From contig NZ_CP121679.1 in the NCBI RefSeq assembly GCF_029760895.1, forward strand, positions 558,001 to 622,000: 64,000 bases of DNA, given 5' to 3'. This DNA comes from Ancylobacter sp. WKF20. Lineage in GTDB: Bacteria; Pseudomonadota; Alphaproteobacteria; Rhizobiales; Xanthobacteraceae. The notes below the pieces were generated by a model. It saw only the letters and a list, made by a program, of their open reading frames with translations, had not been told where the DNA came from and ran no database searches. A program made the translations under genes and the position numbers. Numbering within the stretch: the stretch's first letter is position 1; each line of letters opens with the position of its first letter. Positions 33,674 to 43,045 of the stretch are shown here, one piece after another.

Positions 33674-35842
33674 ATGAATCAGCACAGCCTGCCCAGCCAC
33701 ACCGGCTATTCCGCCTGTCCGCATGACTGCCCGTCGACCTGCGCGCTGGAGATCGACATCTCCGGCGGGCGCATCGGCCGGGTGCGCGGCTCGCGTGACA
33801 ACAGCTACACCGCCGGCGTCATCTGCGCGAAGGTAGCAAGATACTCCGAGCGCGCGCATCATCCCGGCCGCCTGACCCAGCCTTTGCGCCGCATCGGCGC
33901 GAAGGGGGAGGGGCGTTTCGCTCCGATCGGCTGGGACGAGGCGCTCGACGAGATCGCCCATCGCTTCGATAAGGCTGCCCGGATGCACGGGCCGGAGACC
34001 GTCTGGCCGTATTATTATGCCGGCACGATGGGGCTGGTGATGCGCGACGGCATCAACCGGCTGACCCATGCGATGGGTTATTCGCGTTTCTTCTCAACGA
34101 TTTGCGTCAATCCGGCGTGGAGCGGCTTCATGGCCGGCACCGGCCGCCTCGCCGGGCCGGACCCGCGCGAGATCGCCAAGGCCGACCTGGTGGTGATCTG
34201 GGGCACCAACCCCGTGGCGACGCAGGTCAATGTGATGACCCACGCCATCCGCGCCCGCAAGGAGCGCGGCGCGAAGATCGCGGTGGTGGATGTGTACCGC
34301 TCGCCGACCATGGAGCAGGCCGATATCCCCGTGCTGATCCGGCCGGGCACCGATGCGGCGCTCGCCTGCGCGATCATGCATGTGCTGTTCCGCGACAACC
34401 TCGCCGACCGCACCTATCTCGCTGATTTCGCTGACGATCCCGCCGGGCTTGAAGCCCATCTGCAGGACCGCACGCCGGAATGGGCGGCGGCGATCACCGG
34501 CCTGCCGGTCGCCGAAATCGAGGCCTTCGCCCACGCGATCGGCCGCACCCCGAAGACTTTCATTCGCGCGGGGTATGGTTTTACCCGCTCGCGCAATGGC
34601 GCGGTGGCCATGCACGCGGTGACCTGCATCCCGACCGTGACCGGCGCCTGGCAGCATGAGGGCGGTGGTGCCTTCCATACCAACTCGGCGATCTACCGCT
34701 GGAACAAGACGCTGATCGAGGGGCTGGACCTGCTCACCCCCGGGTCCAATGGGGTGACCAGTCAGGCCAGTGAGGTGACCAGTCAGGCCAGTGAGTCCAG
34801 TGAGGCGCGCCCGCGTCCTCGCCCGGGCCGGCAGCTCGACCAGTCGCGCATCGGCGCGATCCTCACCGGCGATGCCGAGGCGCTGGCGGGTGGCCCGCCC
34901 GTGACGGCGATGCTCATCCAGAACACCAACCCGGTCTCGGTCGCGCCGGATCAGGCCCGGGTGCAGGCGGGGTTCGCGCGCGAGGACCTGTTCGTCGCCG
35001 TGCATGAGCAGTTCATGACCGAGACGGCGGCGATGGCGGACATCGTGCTGCCGGCGACCATGTTCACCGAGCATGACGACCTCTATCAGGCCGGCGGCAA
35101 CCAGTATGTCATGCTCGGCCCCAAGCTGGTCGAGCCGGCCGGCGACTGCCGTTCCAACCATGAGGTGATCTGCGCGCTGGCGGAGCGGCTCGGGGCGGAG
35201 CATCGCGGCTTCGCGATGAGCCCGCGCGCGATCATCGACTGGACGCTGCAGGCCACCGGGCGCGGCACCCTTGATGAGCTTGAGGAAAAGCGTTTCCTCG
35301 ACGTGCAGCCGGACTTCGCCACGGCGCATTATCTGAAGGGCTTCAGCTGGCCGGATGGCAAGTTCCGCCTCAAGCCGAACTGGGCCAAGGTGCCTTATGC
35401 CGCCCCCTCCAAGATGGGGCCGTACACCCAGATGCCGGAATGGCCGGACCATTGGGCGGTCATCGAGGAGGCGAATGAGGAGTACCCGTTCCGTCTGGTC
35501 ACCGCGCCCGCGCGCAATTTCCTCAACTCGACCTTCACGGAAACGCCGAGCTCGCTGGCGCGCGAGAAGCGGCCGGAGCTGATGATCCACCCTGAGGACG
35601 CGGCCGCGCTCGGCCTCGTGGAGGGCGATCTCGCCCGGGTCGCCAGCGCACGCGGCGAGGTACGGCTGCATGTGCAGCTCTTCGACGGTCTGCGGCGCGG
35701 CGTGGTGGTGGCGGAATCGATCTGGCCGAACCATGCCCATGAGGACGGGCAGGGCATCAACAGCCTGACCGGCGCCGACCCCGTCGCCCCGGTCGGCGGC
35801 GCCGCCTTCCACGACAACCGCGTGCGCATCACGCGGGGGTGA
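33674..35842 (+). CDS. Molybdopterin oxidoreductase with one Fe4S4 cluster
   Basis: 722 residues, DMSO-reductase superfamily. An N-terminal cluster motif CPHDCPSTC with a fourth Cys in GVICAK binds Fe4S4. The molybdopterin domains include ICVNPAWSGFMAGTG, VVIWGTNPVATQ, IRPGTDAALACAIMH, and AMLIQNTNPVSVAPDQ. The C-terminal cofactor-binding barrel has IHPEDAAALGLVEGDLARV and ends at HDNRVRITRG. It resembles formate dehydrogenase/thiosulfate reductase-like, cytoplasmic enzymes; no signal peptide, so not Tat-exported. The substrate cannot be deduced. No partner subunits or cofactor genes are adjacent. Residues 361-377 carry a duplicated (VTSQASE)2 linker absent from usual family members. The ATG is the only start before an upstream non-coding stretch. 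Confidence 0.88.
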   Translation: MNQHSLPSHTGYSACPHDCPSTCALEIDISGGRIGRVRGSRDNSYTAGVICAKVARYSERAHHPGRLTQPLRRIGAKGEGRFAPIGWDEALDEIAHRFDKAARMHGPETVWPYYYAGTMGLVMRDGINRLTHAMGYSRFFSTICVNPAWSGFMAGTGRLAGPDPREIAKADLVVIWGTNPVATQVNVMTHAIRARKERGAKIAVVDVYRSPTMEQADIPVLIRPGTDAALACAIMHVLFRDNLADRTYLADFADDPAGLEAHLQDRTPEWAAAITGLPVAEIEAFAHAIGRTPKTFIRAGYGFTRSRNGAVAMHAVTCIPTVTGAWQHEGGGAFHTNSAIYRWNKTLIEGLDLLTPGSNGVTSQASEVTSQASESSEARPRPRPGRQLDQSRIGAILTGDAEALAGGPPVTAMLIQNTNPVSVAPDQARVQAGFAREDLFVAVHEQFMTETAAMADIVLPATMFTEHDDLYQAGGNQYVMLGPKLVEPAGDCRSNHEVICALAERLGAEHRGFAMSPRAIIDWTLQATGRGTLDELEEKRFLDVQPDFATAHYLKGFSWPDGKFRLKPNWAKVPYAAPSKMGPYTQMPEWPDHWAVIEEANEEYPFRLVTAPARNFLNSTFTETPSSLAREKRPELMIHPEDAAALGLVEGDLARVASARGEVRLHVQLFDGLRRGVVVAESIWPNHAHEDGQGINSLTGADPVAPVGGAAFHDNRVRITRG
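34754..34804 (+). repeat. In-frame 21-bp tandem repeat in the molybdopterin gene
   Basis: Two exact 21-bp copies at 34754-34774 and 34775-34795, then a 9-base partial copy to 34804. Translated they read VTSQASE twice and SSE, followed by an Arg/Pro-rich stretch. The frame is kept. Confidence 0.92.
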
Positions 35843-35858
35843 GGGGGCGTCCCTCACG

Positions 35859-36802
35859 CCGTCATCCCGGACGGCCGAAGGCCGATCCGGGATCGTGTTG
35901 TCCCGAGGGCGGCGCGCGATCCCGGCTCTACGCTGCGCTTCGGCCGGGATGACGTTTACAGGGTGCGGCCTCGCGCTCCGCGCCTTGGGGAGTTCATTGG
36001 CAGAAGAGTCTGGCGCTGGGTCTCGGCTCGCCTTCCGCGGGCGCTTCAGGCGTCCGGGACACGAGGGCGATGGAGGGATGACGGGCAGAGCCGTCATCCC
36101 CGGGCTTGGCCCGGGGATCCACGACGTGGCGGCCACCATGTTCGCGAGCGAAAGTCGTGGATGGCCGGGCCAAGCCCGGCCATGACGCCGTTCGGGCGGA
36201 ACTAGGCGTTATCCCACCCACGTCATCTAAAGAGTTGGTCCGGCCATAACGGGCGAAACTTGCCCCTCGCGCCATCATCCCGGACGGCCGAAGGCCGATC
36301 CGGGATCGTGTTCCCCTGAGGGCGGCGCGCGATCCCGGCTCTGCGCTGCGCTTCGGCCGGGATGACGTTTACAGGGTGCGGCCTCGCGCTCCGCGCCTTG
36401 GGGAGTTCATTGGCAGAAGAGTCTGGCGCTGGGTCTCGGCTCGCCTTCCGCGGGCGCTTCAGGCGTCCGGGACACGAAGGCGATGGAGGTATGACGGGGA
36501 GAGCCGTCATCCCCGGGCTTGGCCCGGGATCCACGACGTGGCGGCCACCATGTTCGCGAGCGAAAGTCGTGGATGGCCGGGCCAAGCCCGGCCATGACGC
36601 CGTTCGGGCGGAACTGGGCGTTATCCCACCCACGTCATCTAAAGAGTTGGTCCGGCCATAACGGGCGAAACTTGCCCCTCACGCCGTCATCCCGGACGGC
36701 CGATAGGCCGATCCGGGATCGCGTGTTCCAGTAAGAGCGGGGCGCGATCCCGGCTCTCCGCTGCGCTTCGGCCGGGATGACGTTTACAGGGTGCGGCCTC
36801 GC
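35859..36802. repeat. Tandem 413-bp repeat array made of REP-like palindromes
   Basis: Unit 1 begins near 35859, unit 2 near 36272 and a third partial unit near 36684 and ends near 36802. Units 1 and 2 differ at about ten positions by eye, including a one-base deletion. Each full unit holds two palindromic blocks. Block A (95 bp) is bounded by CGTCATCCCGG and CCGGGATGACG and matches the element after gmk. Block B (about 36076-36187 in unit 1) has GTCATCCCCGGGCTTGGCCC paired with the inverted GGCCGGGCCAAGCCCGGCC. The array fills the gap between the molybdopterin gene and the AsmA-like gene, both transcribed toward it. Open frames inside are repeat-derived and not counted as genes. Confidence 0.93.
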
Positions 36803-36855
36803 ACGCTGCGTCTGGCGGAGCCGCTCCGTCCTTACCCCCGCGTCTCCCCGGCCCC

Positions 36856-38874
36856 CTACGGCGTCACCGGGCTGAGCGGCTGGGTGAGCTGGACGTTGAT
36901 CTCGTCGATCAGGCCCAGCGGCTCGCCGGATTCCACGGCTTCGACGATGGTCATCACCGGCAACGACTCGTGGCGGGGAGTGATGCGCAGGGAGAGGGTG
37001 GAGAGCGGCTTCTGGATGAAGGCGACCAGCGCCTGCGCGGCGGGTTCCAGATCCGGGCGGTCGGCCACCGTCTGGGCGAGCAGCAGCTCGGCGAAGCCGG
37101 CGAGGAGCTGGCGCAGCGCCTCCGGTTGCATGTCCTGCTGCTTGGCGGCTTCCTCCAGCTTGCGCTCATAAATGCCGGCATCGGAAATGGTGATCTCCAG
37201 CGCACCGAGATTGGCGCCGAGCGCGCCGGCCAGCGCCTCGTCCGGCTGCGGCGAGAACAGCGCGTCGTCGACATCGCTCAGCGACAGCTTCACCGAGAGG
37301 GCGAAGGCGTCGGACACCTCGGCATAGAGCGGGGCGAGGGTGAGGGTGCTCGCCGCCTCGTTCCACTCCCCGCCAATGTCCAGCGCGACGCTGGCGCGCT
37401 GCATGCCGTCCGGCACCAGCGCGAAGACCGGCTTGTCGGCGGCGAAGGCGGAGGTGGGGCCGGTGACGCGCAGCGAGGCGGCCATGCGGGTCGGCAGGGC
37501 ATCGGTCTCGCCGTTCCAGGAGAGGCTTGCCCGGTCGATCACCACTGGCTCGCCGCCCTTCTCAACCGGCGCCTCGGCGCCTTCCAGCGTGAAGCTGCTG
37601 ACAATGCCGAACAGCCGCATCAGCCAGGCGATGTCGCGCGTCGCGTCCGGGTTCTCGGCCGCGTCGGCGGCGAGTTCCATGATGGCGCCGGGCCGCAGCC
37701 CGCCGATCTTCAGCGTGTCGAGATGGAAGGTCTTGCCGTCCGGCTCGGTGCCCTTGAGGCGGTCGAGGGCAAGGCTGTCGAGCTTTCCCTCATCGAGCGG
37801 GCCGGCGGTGAGCGCGGCGAGCTCCACCTTGGTGCCGTCCGCCTCCAGCGCGGTCATGTCCTTGAGCGTGATGGAGCGGATGCGCAGCCCGTCATAGGTG
37901 GCGGCCATGGCGCGCAGCATGTCCGCCATCTCGGCAGGCGCGGGCTGCTCGCCCTTGGCGGCGAGCTGCTGGATGCGCTGGCCGCTGGCCAGCAGCTCCT
38001 CGGCGGGAATGGCCGAGGGGCGGATGGCGACATCAGCGATCGCGATCGTGCTCCAGCGCTGGGTGAGGCCGCTATCGGCCTTCAGCTCATAGCCATCGAC
38101 CTTCACCGTGCCGTAGAGCGTGCGGTAGTTTTCTTCCCGCGCGCGGCGCTCCGGGTCGAGCAGGATCAGCAGGGCGGCGACGTCGATGGTCTCGATGCTG
38201 ACGCGCCCGACCCGGCCGGTGGCGGCATTGGCCGGGGCGCCGCCCGAGGTGAAGCGCGAGGGCTCCATGCTGGCGCGGGCCACGCGGCCGCCGGCGATCT
38301 CCTCCAGCGTCACCGCGCCATGGGTGACGTCGGTCTCCAGCCGGTCATTGCCGGTGCCCGTTCGGGTGGTGACCAGCGAATCCGGGATGGCGACGCGCTG
38401 CACCTTCAGCGCCTCCAGCACGGCGAGGGCGATCTGCGCCGGCTCGGTGCCATCCGGGGTCACGACGGTCGGGCCTTCGACGCCGGTGATCTCGATCTTC
38501 GGCGCGCGGTAGCTGATGTCGACCATGGGCGCGAGCGGGGCCGGGCCGTCGAAGGAGAGGTCGTGAATGTCGATCTGCCGGGCGGTGAAGCGGCGGTCAT
38601 CCGGGCGGGTCAGCCCGTCGGCGACCAGCGAGGTCAGCTTCAGCGAGCCCTGGCCGGGAGAGGTGAAGGAGACATTCTCGATCTCGAAATGGCCCTTGAA
38701 CAGGTCAAAGCGCACCTCGCCGCGATGCGCCTCGATCCCCGCCGCGCCGAGATCGGCGAACAGGGCGTCCACTTGCCGGCGGGCAAAATGGTTCACGATG
38801 GCGCCCAGCGCGAAATAGCCGCCGACCAGGGCGACGAGCAGGGCGGCAGTCGCGACGACAAAAGTCTTGCGCAT
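36856..38874 (-). CDS. Large envelope protein with N-terminal anchor, AsmA-like
   Basis: 672 residues from the ATG at 38874. Residues 1-25 (MRKTFVVATAALLVALVGGY) are a membrane anchor or uncleaved signal; the rest has no other hydrophobic helix and is presumably periplasmic. The pattern VRFDLFKGHFEIENVSF and LTLAPLYAEVSDAFALSVKLSL is that of beta-helical AsmA/DUF748-type proteins involved in outer-membrane homeostasis. Similarity is not strong enough to name it; it could be DUF2125-like or another orphan. No catalytic motif was seen. It is divergent from maeB, 174 bases away, and ends 54 bases from the repeat array. Confidence 0.55.
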   Translation of the reverse strand: MRKTFVVATAALLVALVGGYFALGAIVNHFARRQVDALFADLGAAGIEAHRGEVRFDLFKGHFEIENVSFTSPGQGSLKLTSLVADGLTRPDDRRFTARQIDIHDLSFDGPAPLAPMVDISYRAPKIEITGVEGPTVVTPDGTEPAQIALAVLEALKVQRVAIPDSLVTTRTGTGNDRLETDVTHGAVTLEEIAGGRVARASMEPSRFTSGGAPANAATGRVGRVSIETIDVAALLILLDPERRAREENYRTLYGTVKVDGYELKADSGLTQRWSTIAIADVAIRPSAIPAEELLASGQRIQQLAAKGEQPAPAEMADMLRAMAATYDGLRIRSITLKDMTALEADGTKVELAALTAGPLDEGKLDSLALDRLKGTEPDGKTFHLDTLKIGGLRPGAIMELAADAAENPDATRDIAWLMRLFGIVSSFTLEGAEAPVEKGGEPVVIDRASLSWNGETDALPTRMAASLRVTGPTSAFAADKPVFALVPDGMQRASVALDIGGEWNEAASTLTLAPLYAEVSDAFALSVKLSLSDVDDALFSPQPDEALAGALGANLGALEITISDAGIYERKLEEAAKQQDMQPEALRQLLAGFAELLLAQTVADRPDLEPAAQALVAFIQKPLSTLSLRITPRHESLPVMTIVEAVESGEPLGLIDEINVQLTQPLSPVTP

Positions 38875-39048
38875 GAGAATACGACCTGAAAAGTGACGGT
38901 ACGCGCGGGTGGTTGGTCTCGTCCGGCGGCCGCTTTGATGAGTAAGCTTACCTGACCGTCGAAAGGCGGGCATTACAAAATCGGCAACTCGGTGTACGGC
39001 ACAAGAGAGCCCCACGCCGTACCGCCTGTTCCGGGGGAAGGAATCGCC

Positions 39049-41328
39049 ATGGCCTCGTACATTTCCGATGACCTGCGCTCAGGGGCGCTGGTCTATCACC
39101 GCCTGCCCCGTCCGGGGAAGCTGGAGATCCAGCCGACCAAGCCGCTCGCCAATCAGCGCGATCTGGCGCTGGCCTATACGCCCGGCGTCGCTGCGGTGTG
39201 CGAGGCGATCGCCGCCGACAAGGAACTCGTCGCCGAACTGACCGGCCGGCAGAATCTCGTGGCGGTGGTGTCCAACGGCACGGCGGTGCTCGGGCTCGGC
39301 AATATCGGGCCGGAAGCCTCGAAACCGGTGATGGAGGGCAAGGCCGTCCTCTTCAAGAAATTCGCCGGCATCGACGTGTTCGACATCGAGATCAACGCGC
39401 TCGAGCCCGACCATGTGGTGAGCGTCGTCGCCGCGCTGGAGCCGACCTTCGGCGGCATCAACCTCGAGGACATCAAGGCACCCGAGTGCTTCGAGATCGA
39501 GGAACGGCTGCGCGAGAAGATGGGCATTCCCGTCTTCCATGACGACCAGCACGGCACCGCGATCATCGTCGCCGCCGCCATCGTCAACGCGCTGCATATT
39601 GGCGGCAAGAAGCTGGAGGAGGTGAAGATCGTCACCTCCGGCGCCGGCGCGGCGGCCATCGCCACGCTGCGGCTGCTGCTCTCCATGGGCGCCAAGCGCG
39701 AGAATATCTGGGTCACCGACATCGAGGGCGTGGTCTATGAAGGCCGCACCGTGCTGATGGACCCCTATAAGGGCGCCTTCGCCCAGAAGACCGAGGCCCG
39801 CACGCTCGCCGAGGCGATCGCCGGCGCCGACATCTTCATCGGCCTCTCCGCCGGCGGCGTGCTCAAGCCCGAGATGCTGAAGGCGATGGCGGACCGTCCG
39901 CTCATCATGGCGCTGGCCAACCCGACGCCGGAGATCATGCCCGACCTCGCCCGCGAGGCGCGCCCGGACGCGATGATCTGCACCGGCCGGTCGGACTTCC
40001 CGAACCAGGTCAACAACGTCCTGTGCTTCCCCTTCATCTTCCGCGGCGCGCTGGATGCCGGGGCGACGCAGATCAACGAGGCGATGAAGATCGCCGCCGT
40101 TCACGCCATCGCCGAGCTCGCGCGCGACACGCCCTCCGACGTGGTGGCCCGCGCCTATGGCGGCGAGACGCCGGTGTTCGGCGCGACCTCGCTCATTCCC
40201 TCGCCCTTCGACCCGCGCCTCATCCTGCGCGTGGCGCCGGCGGTGGCGCGCGCGGCGATGGAATCGGGCGTGGCCAAGCGGCCGATCGCCGATTTCGACG
40301 CCTATCAGGAGCAGCTCGACCGCTTCGTGTTCCGCTCCGGCCTCGTGATGAAGCCGATCTTCACCCTCGCCCGTCAGGCGCCCAAGCGCGTGATCTACGC
40401 CGAGGGCGAAGATGAGCGCATCCTGCGCGCGGCGCAGGTCGTGGTCGAGGAGGGCATCGCCCGCCCGATCCTGATCGGCCGCCCCTCGGTGGTGGAGACC
40501 CGGCTGGAGCGTTTCGGCCTGTCGATCCGTCCGGGCGTCGAATTCGACCTCATCAACCCCGAGGACGATCCGCGCTACCGCGACTATGTGCAGACCTATG
40601 TCGAGCGCGCCGGCCGCCGGGGCGTGACGCCGGAACTCGCCCGCACGCTGGTGCGCACCACCCCGACCGTGATCGCCGCGCTGGCGGTGGTGCGGGGCGA
40701 TGCCGACACCATGCTGTGCGGCGTTGAGGGGCGGTTCATCCGGCACCTGCGCCACATTCGCACCATCATCGGCCTCGCGCCGGGCGTGCGCGATGTGGCG
40801 GCGCTCTCCATGTTGCTGACACAGAAGGGCGCCTTCTTCCTCTGCGACACGCAGGTGACGACCGACCCGAGCGCCGAGGATCTCGCCGAGATGGCGATCC
40901 TGTCCGCGGCGCATGTGAAGCGCTTCGGCATCGAGCCGAAGGTGGCGCTGCTCTCGCATTCCGACTTCGGCTCGCGCGACGATGCGAGCGCGGTGAAGAT
41001 GCGCTCGACGCTCGACCTGATCCTCGAGAAGGCGCCGGACCTGATGGTCGATGGCGAGATGGAAGGCGACAGCGCGCTGGTGCCGGAGATGCGCGAGCGG
41101 GTGATGCCGGGCTCGCGCCTGCAGGGCGTGGCCAACATCCTCGTCATGCCCAATCTCGACGCCGCCAACATCGCCTACCAGATGGTGAAGGTGTTCGGCG
41201 ACGCGCTCCCCGTCGGCCCGATCCTGCTCGGCACGGCGCGCCCTGCGCATGTGCTGACGCCCTCGGTGACCGCGCGCGGCGTGGTCAACATGACCGCCAT
41301 CGCGGTGGTCGAGGCGCAGAACGGCTGA
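39049..41328 (+). CDS. maeB: NADP-dependent malic enzyme with phosphotransacetylase-like domain
   Basis: Oxidative decarboxylation of malate to pyruvate with NADPH production. 759 residues, the size of the fused MaeB type. Malic enzyme part (1-430): [47 protein letters not shown], and NAD(P)-binding [16 protein letters not shown], then [12 protein letters not shown] and [17 protein letters not shown]. The C-terminal half (about 440-755) has the phosphotransacetylase fold ([35 protein letters not shown]) but serves regulation in this family, for example acetyl-CoA inhibition. I chose the ATG at 39049, with GGGGGAAGGAATCGCC in front; the frame is open 19 codons more. It ends in a strong hairpin. 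Confidence 0.96.
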   Translation: MASYISDDLRSGALVYHRLPRPGKLEIQPTKPLANQRDLALAYTPGVAAVCEAIAADKELVAELTGRQNLVAVVSNGTAVLGLGNIGPEASKPVMEGKAVLFKKFAGIDVFDIEINALEPDHVVSVVAALEPTFGGINLEDIKAPECFEIEERLREKMGIPVFHDDQHGTAIIVAAAIVNALHIGGKKLEEVKIVTSGAGAAAIATLRLLLSMGAKRENIWVTDIEGVVYEGRTVLMDPYKGAFAQKTEARTLAEAIAGADIFIGLSAGGVLKPEMLKAMADRPLIMALANPTPEIMPDLAREARPDAMICTGRSDFPNQVNNVLCFPFIFRGALDAGATQINEAMKIAAVHAIAELARDTPSDVVARAYGGETPVFGATSLIPSPFDPRLILRVAPAVARAAMESGVAKRPIADFDAYQEQLDRFVFRSGLVMKPIFTLARQAPKRVIYAEGEDERILRAAQVVVEEGIARPILIGRPSVVETRLERFGLSIRPGVEFDLINPEDDPRYRDYVQTYVERAGRRGVTPELARTLVRTTPTVIAALAVVRGDADTMLCGVEGRFIRHLRHIRTIIGLAPGVRDVAALSMLLTQKGAFFLCDTQVTTDPSAEDLAEMAILSAAHVKRFGIEPKVALLSHSDFGSRDDASAVKMRSTLDLILEKAPDLMVDGEMEGDSALVPEMRERVMPGSRLQGVANILVMPNLDAANIAYQMVKVFGDALPVGPILLGTARPAHVLTPSVTARGVVNMTAIAVVEAQNG

Positions 41329-41336
41329 GCCTTTTC

Positions 41337-41365
41337 ATGCGCGCGGGGGCGACCCCCGCGCGCAT
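41337..41365 (+). terminator. 13-bp hairpin after maeB
   Basis: ATGCGCGCGGGGG (41337-41349) and CCCCCGCGCGCAT (41353-41365) are perfect arms with a CGA loop, 9 bases after the stop. No T-run follows (CTCTCTGTCC), but stem stability makes termination or 3'-end protection likely. Confidence 0.65.
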
Positions 41366-41497
41366 CTCTCTGTCCGCCTGTCTTTGCGCGGTCTCCCGGC
41401 GCCGATGCCCGCCGGCTTAATCCCAACGTAACCTGCCCCCACGTACCGTCCTTGCGCTGGAGCGCGGCCGGTTCGCGCCGCGCCGGGGAGGTTCGTG

Positions 41498-41818
41498 ATG
41501 TTTCGCCGCTGCGCCGTCTTCCTTGCCGTCGCCCTGTGCCTCGCCGCCCCGTGCCTGGCCTCTTCGCCCGCCCGCGCGGGCAATGGCGGCGCGGCGGAAG
41601 GTGCGGTGATCGGCGGGCTCACCGGCGCGATCCTCGGCGGGGCGCTGATCGGCACCGGCACCGGCGTGCTGCTCGGCGGCGCCATCGGGGCGAGCGCCGG
41701 CGCGGTAATCGGGCGCAATCGTGGCCCGCAGGGTTACTATTACGTCCGCCGCGGCAACTGCCATTACCGCTACCCGAACGGGCGCGTGGTCCGCGTCAGC
41801 TATGATTATTGCTACTGA
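41498..41818 (+). CDS. Exported glycine-zipper protein
   Basis: 106 residues from the ATG at 41498, preceded by GGGGAGG. Residues 1-27 (MFRRCAVFLAVALCLAAPCL) form a signal peptide. Residues 30-70 are a glycine-zipper: repeated GxxxG-like patterns such as GAVIGGLTGAILGGALIGTG and GVLLGGAIGASAGAVIG, able to insert into membranes and oligomerise. The C-terminal part GYYYVRRGNCHYRYPNGR with YDYCY has two Cys and many Tyr/Arg. Many proteobacteria have such small outer-membrane-associated proteins; function is unknown. A lipoprotein cysteine is not clear (AAPC), so lipidation is doubtful. No gene was seen in the upstream 132 bases after the maeB hairpin. Confidence 0.8.
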   Translation: MFRRCAVFLAVALCLAAPCLASSPARAGNGGAAEGAVIGGLTGAILGGALIGTGTGVLLGGAIGASAGAVIGRNRGPQGYYYVRRGNCHYRYPNGRVVRVSYDYCY

Positions 41819-42072
41819 ACGGTAGCCCTGTCAGCCGCTGAAAAGCTGGCATTTTCTCGCCAGGAAACTCATCGCAGTTTCGCCGTATATGGGGCGGAAG
41901 TGTGGCGATTTTTGCCGTCTAAAAGCCATATTCCTCGCCAATCTGAACGTGCACGGATTTGACCGAAGGACTGCGCCGCCCGCGGGCGCACAGGTTTTCG
42001 CACAAGCCGTCTGCCGGCGGGCGTCATCCGGCGTTCGCCGCTAAAAATCCTGGTCTCCTAAGGTTTCTTTCT

Positions 42073-42285
42073 ATGGCTGATACCGGCACCGTTAAGTGGT
42101 TCAACGAGCAGAAGGGCTACGGCTTCATCCAGCCGGATGGCTCGGGCAAGGACGTGTTCGTCCACATCAGCGCCGTGCAGCGCTCGGGCCTGCAGGGCCT
42201 GCGCGAGGGCGAGAAGGTCTCCTTCGAGCTGCAGACGGACCAGCGTTCGGGCAAGACCTCGGCGGTGAACCTGCGCCCGCTCTGA
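42073..42285 (+). CDS. Cold-shock-domain protein (first copy)
   Basis: 70-residue RNA/DNA chaperone. The start MADTGTVKWFNEQKGYGFI is the CSD opening with RNP1 (KGYGFIQP); RNP2 is DVFVHISAV. The protein is nearly the same as the second copy at 42585. The ATG at 42073 sits after a long open leader (41819-42072) with no gene, as in other csp genes that are controlled by a structured 5' leader. Codon use is strongly optimal, suggesting high expression. A short perfect palindrome (42303-42316) follows the stop. Confidence 0.96.
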   Translation: MADTGTVKWFNEQKGYGFIQPDGSGKDVFVHISAVQRSGLQGLREGEKVSFELQTDQRSGKTSAVNLRPL

Positions 42286-42584
42286 GCGGTCCGGGAGTAA
42301 CGGGCGGCGCGCCGCCTGTTTAGACGAGATCTGAATGTCGCCGTCTTGTCGCCTGGTGCGGGCGAGGCGGCGACATTTGCCGGCTAAAGCGGCTTTCCGC
42401 GACGGCACCGGCCCTTGCATTGGCGCGCATTCGCGCTAGTCTTCATGCCAGATTTTGGCTGGACTCTGGGCCGTTTCACCTTGGCGTTGCCGGGTGCACG
42501 TTCAGCTTTTCTTCCAAATTCGACCCAGCGGCAGGTGCTACGCGCCTGCTGAATGTGCAACCTCGATGACGTGAGACTACCCTG
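42286..42584 (+). other. Leader/gap between the two cold-shock genes
   Basis: 299 bases with no gene. Contains the GGCGGCGCGCCGCC palindrome right after copy 1 and probably the promoter and 5' leader of copy 2. The leader sequences of copies 1 and 2 are not alike by eye, although the coding parts are. Confidence 0.45.
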
Positions 42585-42800
42585 ATGTCTACCCAGACCG
42601 GCACCGTGAAGTGGTTCAACGACCAGAAGGGCTACGGCTTCATCCAGCCTGATGGCGCGGGCAAGGACGTGTTCGTCCATATCAGCGCGGTTCAGCGCTC
42701 GGGCCTGCAGGGCCTGCGCGACGGCGAGAAGGTTTCCTTCGAGCTGCAGACCGACCAGCGTTCGGGCAAGACCTCCGCGGTCAACCTGCGCGTGGGCTGA
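42585..42800 (+). CDS. Cold-shock-domain protein (second copy)
   Basis: 71 residues. MSTQTGTVKWFNDQKGYGFI then QPDGAGKDVFVHISAV, followed by QRSGLQGLRDGEKVSFELQ and TDQRSGKTSAVNLRVG. It differs from the first copy in only about ten residues, mostly at the two ends. Role: nucleic-acid chaperone that keeps mRNA unfolded in the cold or in stress. Each copy seems to have its own upstream region. A strong terminator follows. Confidence 0.96.
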   Translation: MSTQTGTVKWFNDQKGYGFIQPDGAGKDVFVHISAVQRSGLQGLRDGEKVSFELQTDQRSGKTSAVNLRVG

Positions 42801-42834
42801 TACGCCTCCGGGTCGCACCAGGCGTCCCGCATGA

Positions 42835-42867
42835 AGCCGCCGCTCCCGCCGGAGCGGCGGCTTTTTT
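42835..42867 (+). terminator. Strong terminator after the second cold-shock gene
   Basis: AGCCGCCGCTC (42835-42845) and GAGCGGCGGCT (42852-42862) are perfect 11-bp arms with a 6-base loop, followed by five T. Position 35 bases after the stop. Confidence 0.92.
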
Positions 42868-43045
42868 GTGCCGGCGGGGGCGCGCGCCCGCAGCTCCCCA
42901 GACCGACGTTAGGGCAGCCGTCCTTCCGTGCAAGCAATTGAAATTTATGATGATTTACCCTTGGTCATGCCGTTCCGGCATTCATCGATCTGTGATTTGC
43001 GAGGACTAGGAGGCGGGTGGTTTCTCCCTTGAGAGGACAATTCCC

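Noticed and set aside
35895..36734. Short open frames inside the 413-bp repeat array
   Set aside because: The peptides (with MAGPSPAMT-like runs) come from translating REP-like palindromes, occur on both strands and repeat with the unit. No ribosome-binding sites or family similarity.
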